Source: Mariniphaga sp041687215 (lineage in GTDB: Bacteria > Bacteroidota > Bacteroidia > Bacteroidales > Prolixibacteraceae). From it: 64,000 nucleotides of DNA. The position numbers were made by a program, and so were the translations under genes. The notes under the pieces are model-generated. The model made no database searches, was not told the origin of the DNA, and was given only the letters and a program-made list of their open reading frames with translations. Below, piece by piece: positions 60,464 to 64,000 of the stretch (position 1 is its first letter; every line of letters starts with the position of its first letter). The DNA is taken from the NCBI RefSeq assembly GCF_041687215.1, contig NZ_JAWLCI010000016.1, positions 7,692 to 71,691 of the forward strand. Reading direction: 5' to 3'.

Positions 60464-63082
60464 ATGACAGAATCGAGAAAATATGTGGAAACGCCCTTGA
60501 TGAAGCAGTATTACAAAATCAAGGACAAACATCCTGATGCCGTACTGCTTTTCAGGGTAGGCGATTTTTATGAAACCTTTGGCGAAGACGCCATAAAAAC
60601 GGCCGAAATTTTGGGCATTACACTCACCCGCCGCGCAAACGGCGCAGCCAGTTATGTGGAACTTGCCGGGTTCCCGCATCATGCCATCGACACTTACCTT
60701 CCCAAATTGGTTCGTGCCGGGCAGCGAGTAGCAATTTGTGAGCAGTTGGAAGACCCGAAACTCACCAAAAATATTGTGAAGCGCGGCATAACTGAACTGG
60801 TAACTCCTGGTGTTTCCATCAACGAAAACATCCTTGAAAACCGGGAAAACAACTTTCTTGCATCGGTTCATTTCGATAAAAAAATGGCTGGGGTTGCCTT
60901 TCTCGATATTTCAACCGGCGAATTTTTAACTGCCGAAGGAAATTACGAATACATTGACAAGCTGCTCAGTTCTTTTCAACCCAAAGAGGTTTTATTTCAG
61001 CGGGGCAGAGGTCAGGAATTCACCGAAATTTTCGGGAATAAATATTACACCTACAACCTTGATGATTGGGTTTATACAAGCGATGCTGCCTCCGACCGCC
61101 TCATCCGTCATTTTGAAACCACTTCGCTGAAAGGGTATGGCATTCAAAATTTTTCTTTGGCTATTATTGCTTCGGGTGCGATACTTCACTACCTCGACCT
61201 GACCCAACATCATCAGATAAAGCATATTACAGGATTAAGCCGGATTGAAGAAGAACATTACGTTTGGCTCGACCGGTTTACCATTCGTAACCTGGAACTT
61301 TTTGCGCCCATCCACGAAGGGGGAAAATCGTTACTCCAGGTAATTGACAAAACCATTACACCCATGGGGTCGCGCCTGTTGAAACGCTGGATGGCACTGC
61401 CTTTGAAAGACATTGGTCCGATTAACGAGCGACTCGATGCCGTGGAATTTTTTCTGAAACACCCCGAAATAAAGGAAAATCTGGAAGACCATCTGCGGCA
61501 AATTGGCGATTTGGAACGGTTGGTTTCCAAAGTGGCTGTGGGGCGTATTAATCCGCGTGAAATGGTGCAGGTGAAAAATGCGCTGAACGCCATTGCTCCC
61601 ATTAAACAGGTTTGTGCCGATGCAGAAAATGAAACATTGAACCGGTTTGCCGAACAGTTGAATTCCTGTAGCCTCATCCGCGACCGCATTCAGAAAGAAA
61701 TTGTGGCCGACCCGCCAACAGCCGTAAATAAAGGAAAAGTGATTGCCGAAGGTGTTTCGGAGGAACTTGATGATTTGCGCAAAATTGCCTGGTCTGGTAA
61801 AGATTACCTGGTTCAGATGCAAAAAAGGGAAAGTGAAAAATACGGCATTTCGTCGTTAAAAGTGGGTTTCAATAATGTTTTCGGTTATTATATTGAAGTG
61901 CGAAATACACACAAAGATAAAGTTCCGTCTGAGTGGATTCGGAAACAAACCCTGGTGAGCGCCGAACGCTACATTACTGAAGAATTAAAAGAATACGAAT
62001 CAAAAATTTTGGGGGCTGAAGAAAAAATTCTGACTCTCGAAACTCAACTTTTTAATGATTTGATTCTGGCGCTGTCAGAATACATTTCGGCCATTCAGTT
62101 AAATTCAAATATTCTGGCTAAAATTGACTGCCTGATTTCGTTTGCCACATGTGCCAAAAGTTATGGTTATTACAGACCAGAAATAAACGACAGTAATGAA
62201 ATCGATATCAAAGAAGGCCGCCATCCGGTTATCGAGCACCAGTTACCCATAGGCGAATCGTATATTGCCAACGATGTGCATCTCGATCAGGAAGAACAAC
62301 AGATAATTATTATCACCGGACCAAATATGGCGGGTAAATCAGCGCTGCTCAGACAAACTGCACTGATAACGCTTCTGGCACAAATGGGAAGTTTTGTTCC
62401 TGCGCAAAAAGCCAAAATCGGTTTGGTGGATAAAATTTTTACCCGTGTTGGAGCCTCCGACAACATTTCGCTTGGCGAATCCACATTTATGGTGGAAATG
62501 AACGAGGCAGCCAGCATTCTGAACAACGTCTCAGACCGAAGCCTCATTCTTTTCGACGAACTGGGGCGAGGAACATCTACTTACGACGGCATTTCCATTG
62601 CCTGGTCCATTGTGGAACATTTGCACGAGCATCCACGCGCCAAAGCAAAAACGCTTTTTGCCACCCATTACCACGAGTTAAACGAAATGGAAGGCGCTTT
62701 TCCGCGGGTGAAAAATTACAACGTTTCCATTAAGGAAGTGGGCAATAAAGTAATTTTCCTCCGCAAACTGGTTCGGGGCGGAAGCAACCACAGTTTTGGT
62801 ATCCATGTTGCAAATATGGCCGGCATGCCTAAATCGGTTACCAAACGTGCCGAACAAATTCTGAAAAAACTGGAAGGAAGCAAAGAAAAAGAAAACCTGG
62901 CAAAACCGCTGGGGGAAATCGGCTCCAAACGCGAAGGCATGCAACTCAGCTTTTTTCAACTGGACGATCCGGTTCTAAAACAAATTCGCGATGAAATTGC
63001 CCATCTCGATATAAACAACCTTACACCCATTGAAGCATTAAACAAACTCAATGAGATTAAAAAACTGGCCGGATTGCGCTGA
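60464..63082 (+). CDS. mutS: DNA mismatch repair protein MutS
   Basis: An 872-residue MutS1. Mismatch-binding motif FRVGDFYETF (Phe wedge) near residue 30, connector, lever and clamp regions, then the ATPase domain: Walker A IITGPNMAGKSALLRQ, signature SLGESTFMVEMNEAASIL, Walker B LILFDELGRGTSTYDG, and ATHYHELNEME. Start at MTESRKYVETPLMKQYYKIK rather than the upstream frame start at 60431. Full family length, apparently intact. Confidence 0.98.
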   Translation: MTESRKYVETPLMKQYYKIKDKHPDAVLLFRVGDFYETFGEDAIKTAEILGITLTRRANGAASYVELAGFPHHAIDTYLPKLVRAGQRVAICEQLEDPKLTKNIVKRGITELVTPGVSINENILENRENNFLASVHFDKKMAGVAFLDISTGEFLTAEGNYEYIDKLLSSFQPKEVLFQRGRGQEFTEIFGNKYYTYNLDDWVYTSDAASDRLIRHFETTSLKGYGIQNFSLAIIASGAILHYLDLTQHHQIKHITGLSRIEEEHYVWLDRFTIRNLELFAPIHEGGKSLLQVIDKTITPMGSRLLKRWMALPLKDIGPINERLDAVEFFLKHPEIKENLEDHLRQIGDLERLVSKVAVGRINPREMVQVKNALNAIAPIKQVCADAENETLNRFAEQLNSCSLIRDRIQKEIVADPPTAVNKGKVIAEGVSEELDDLRKIAWSGKDYLVQMQKRESEKYGISSLKVGFNNVFGYYIEVRNTHKDKVPSEWIRKQTLVSAERYITEELKEYESKILGAEEKILTLETQLFNDLILALSEYISAIQLNSNILAKIDCLISFATCAKSYGYYRPEINDSNEIDIKEGRHPVIEHQLPIGESYIANDVHLDQEEQQIIIITGPNMAGKSALLRQTALITLLAQMGSFVPAQKAKIGLVDKIFTRVGASDNISLGESTFMVEMNEAASILNNVSDRSLILFDELGRGTSTYDGISIAWSIVEHLHEHPRAKAKTLFATHYHELNEMEGAFPRVKNYNVSIKEVGNKVIFLRKLVRGGSNHSFGIHVANMAGMPKSVTKRAEQILKKLEGSKEKENLAKPLGEIGSKREGMQLSFFQLDDPVLKQIRDEIAHLDINNLTPIEALNKLNEIKKLAGLR

Positions 63083-63125
63083 GGTTATGTCAACCTTACA
63101 ATTCAGGGGAATTTTTTTTTAATAT

Positions 63126-63157
63126 TTTGCGATAACAAAAAATTAGCAATATATTTG
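63126..63157 (+). promoter_or_regulatory. Promoter of the tRNA cluster
   Basis: TTTG-like element at 63126-63129 and TATATTTG at 63150-63157, spaced by 20 bases, match the Bacteroidota housekeeping consensus well. Transcription would start about 63164 and run through a broken tRNA-Gly copy into the genuine tRNA-Gly and tRNA-Leu. Confidence 0.65.
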
Positions 63158-63196
63158 CATCGCTTTAAAAGCGGGTTCTTTAACAAAAAAAATAAT

Positions 63197-63314
63197 GCGA
63201 GAATACCTGCCAGCAGGCAGGCAGGGCTCATCCCGATAGTTATCGGGAGGTAGAGCACGATCCGCCAGATGGCGGATTTGGGTCGCGGGTTTTTTAAAAA
63301 ATAGTGATAATATT
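63197..63314 (+). repeat. Broken tRNA-Gly copy with three inserted palindromes
   Basis: GCGAGAATA (tRNA-Gly 5' end) is followed by a CCTGCCAGCAGG palindrome, GGCTCA, TCCCGATAGTTATCGGGA in place of the D loop, GGTAGAGCACG, then ATCCGCCAGATGGCGGAT in place of the anticodon arm, TTGGGTCGCGGGTT, and a run TTTTAAAAAATAGTGATAATATT leading directly to the genuine tRNA. A piece of a 3' end (GCGGGTTCTTTAA) also lies before it at about 63171. Confidence 0.8.
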
Positions 63315-63387
<73 letters not shown>

Positions 63388-63417
63388 CAGGGAGAGAGAA
63401 AGGGGACGAGAAGCCTG

Positions 63418-63457
63418 TCCCGATGACTATCGGGAAGTCCCGTTTCTCGCTCTTTTT
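63418..63457 (+). terminator. Palindrome plus duplicated tRNA-Gly 3' end, T-run
   Basis: TCCCGAT (63418-63424) and ATCGGGA (63429-63435) form a 7-bp hairpin, immediately followed by a second copy of the tRNA-Gly 3' end (AGTCCCGTTTCTCGCTC) and a run of seven T. It could terminate some transcripts between the Gly and Leu genes. Confidence 0.5.
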
Positions 63458-63469
63458 TTATTTAAGGAT

Positions 63470-63553
63470 GCCCGGATGGTGGAATGGTAGACACGTTGGA
63501 CTTAAAATCCAATGGCCATTATGGCTGTGGGGGTTCAAGTCCCCCTCCGGGTA
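63470..63553 (+). tRNA. tRNA-Leu (anticodon TAA)
   Basis: 84 nt class II tRNA. Acceptor GCCCGGA/TCCGGGT (first pair G-T), anticodon arm TTGGA-CTTAAAA-TCCAA giving TAA, long variable arm GCCATTATGGC, T arm GGGGG-TTCAAGT-CCCCC, discriminator A, then a T-run that can end transcription. Confidence 0.95.
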
Positions 63554-63569
63554 CTTTTTTTAAAATTTT

Positions 63570-63904
63570 GCGAGAATACCTGCCGGCAGGCAGAGCATCC
63601 CGATTTATATCGGGAGGGTCGCGGGTTCTGTAAAAAATAGTTATATTAATGCGAGAATAGCTCATCCCGATAGTTATCGGGAGGTAGAGCACGATCCGCC
63701 AGCTGGCGGATTTGGGTCGCGGGTTCTGTAAAAAATAGTGATAATATTGCGAGAATAGCTCAGTTGGTAGAGCACGATCCGCCAGCTGGCGGATTTGGGT
63801 CGCGGGTTCTGTAAAAAATAGTGATAATATTGCGAGAATAGCTCAGTTGGTAGAGCACGATCCGCCAGCTGGCGGATTTGGGTCGCGGGTTCTTTAAAAA
63901 ATAG
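63570..63904 (+). repeat. Tandem array of four broken tRNA-Gly copies with palindrome insertions
   Basis: Units start with GCGAGAATA at 63570, 63651, 63749 and 63832. The last two keep the intact 5' half (GCTCAGTTGGTAGAGCACG) but have ATCCGCCAGCTGGCGGAT, an 18-base perfect palindrome, where the anticodon arm should be, then TTGGGTCGCGGGTTC and TGTAAAAAATAGTGATAATATT or similar. The second also has TCCCGATAGTTATCGGGA replacing the D loop; the first has CCTGCCGGCAGG in the D stem and TCCCGATTTATATCGGGA. None can make a functional tRNA. No gene is present from 63554 to 64000. Confidence 0.85.
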
Positions 63905-64000
63905 GGGTGCAGTTCTCATATTACGCAGTTAATTTTGTATAATACCTTTCAGAAAATTCATTCCAAAATCCTTTCCACCTGTTGGATTTTACGACTGTTC
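63905..64000. other. Window end, no gene assigned
   Basis: The last 95 bases have no tRNA repeat. On the minus strand two short frames enter from beyond the window end, one of 26 codons ending in KLTA and one of 14 codons ending in QQVERILE; either could be the 3' end of a gene outside the window, but neither is recognisable. Confidence 0.3.

Overview
The window reads as a piece of a Bacteroidota genome, most likely a Marinilabiliales/Prolixibacteraceae-type marine or sediment organism. Evidence is a TonB-dependent receptor paired with a DUF4249 lipoprotein, Bacteroidota-restricted families (DUF4105, DUF4922, DUF4255), two-subunit methylmalonyl-CoA mutase, and promoter elements of the TAnnTTTG type. 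A run of exactly 100 N at 39046-39145, flanked on both sides by the same 99 bases, shows that this is a scaffold joined by software, probably from a metagenome assembly.

Layout. 1-7.6 kb: carbohydrate-related genes (TIM-barrel oxidoreductase-like protein, YdjC/ChbG-type deacetylase, SGNH hydrolase), then mutB and mutA on the minus strand with a four-helix-bundle gene and degenerate repeats wedged between them. 8.5-11.4 kb: two fasciclin-domain proteins, a broken vapBC-like toxin-antitoxin pair between two copies of the same terminator, and a Fic protein. 11.5-16.3 kb: TonB receptor, DUF4249 lipoprotein and outer-membrane barrel operon, plus an unknown membrane-anchored protein. 16.4-20.2 kb: MurQ with a BadF-type amino-sugar kinase and a tiny orphan antitoxin-like gene (cell-wall sugar recycling), then a GHL10 glycoside hydrolase.

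20.3-50.6 kb holds the main system, a complete extracellular contractile injection system (eCIS; Afp/PVC/AlgoCIS-like). In order it has an AAA+ ATPase enclosed by two roughly 345-bp direct repeats, DUF4255 cap protein, unknown protein (cap-adaptor position), sheath, two tube proteins, a DUF5908 small protein, LysM protein, VgrG-like spike, PAAR tip, gp25, baseplate J (Pvc11-like), a tail-fibre-like protein, Pvc12-like, the tape-measure protein (split by the assembly gap), a membrane-anchored degenerate GH18 protein, a large cargo-like protein and a YbjN/chaperone-like protein. Convergent to it lie a DUF4157 metallopeptidase-like cargo, a frameshifted ADP-ribosyltransferase-like cargo and a pentameric ligand-gated ion channel. 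The three cargo candidates share an N-terminal leader containing the motif FQFVDNRPET (intact in two, interrupted by a 2-base insertion in the third). No portal, capsid or terminase gene and no T6SS membrane-complex gene is present.

50.7-64 kb: tRNA-Lys(CTT), GT2 glycosyltransferase, DUF4922 protein, hybrid histidine kinase, RicT, DUF1761 protein, a frameshifted DUF4105 gene, a DUF4143-type ATPase preceded by a 33-bp tandem repeat, MutS, then tRNA-Gly(GCC) and tRNA-Leu(TAA) embedded in an array of broken tRNA-Gly copies whose D-loop or anticodon arm is replaced by short palindromes.
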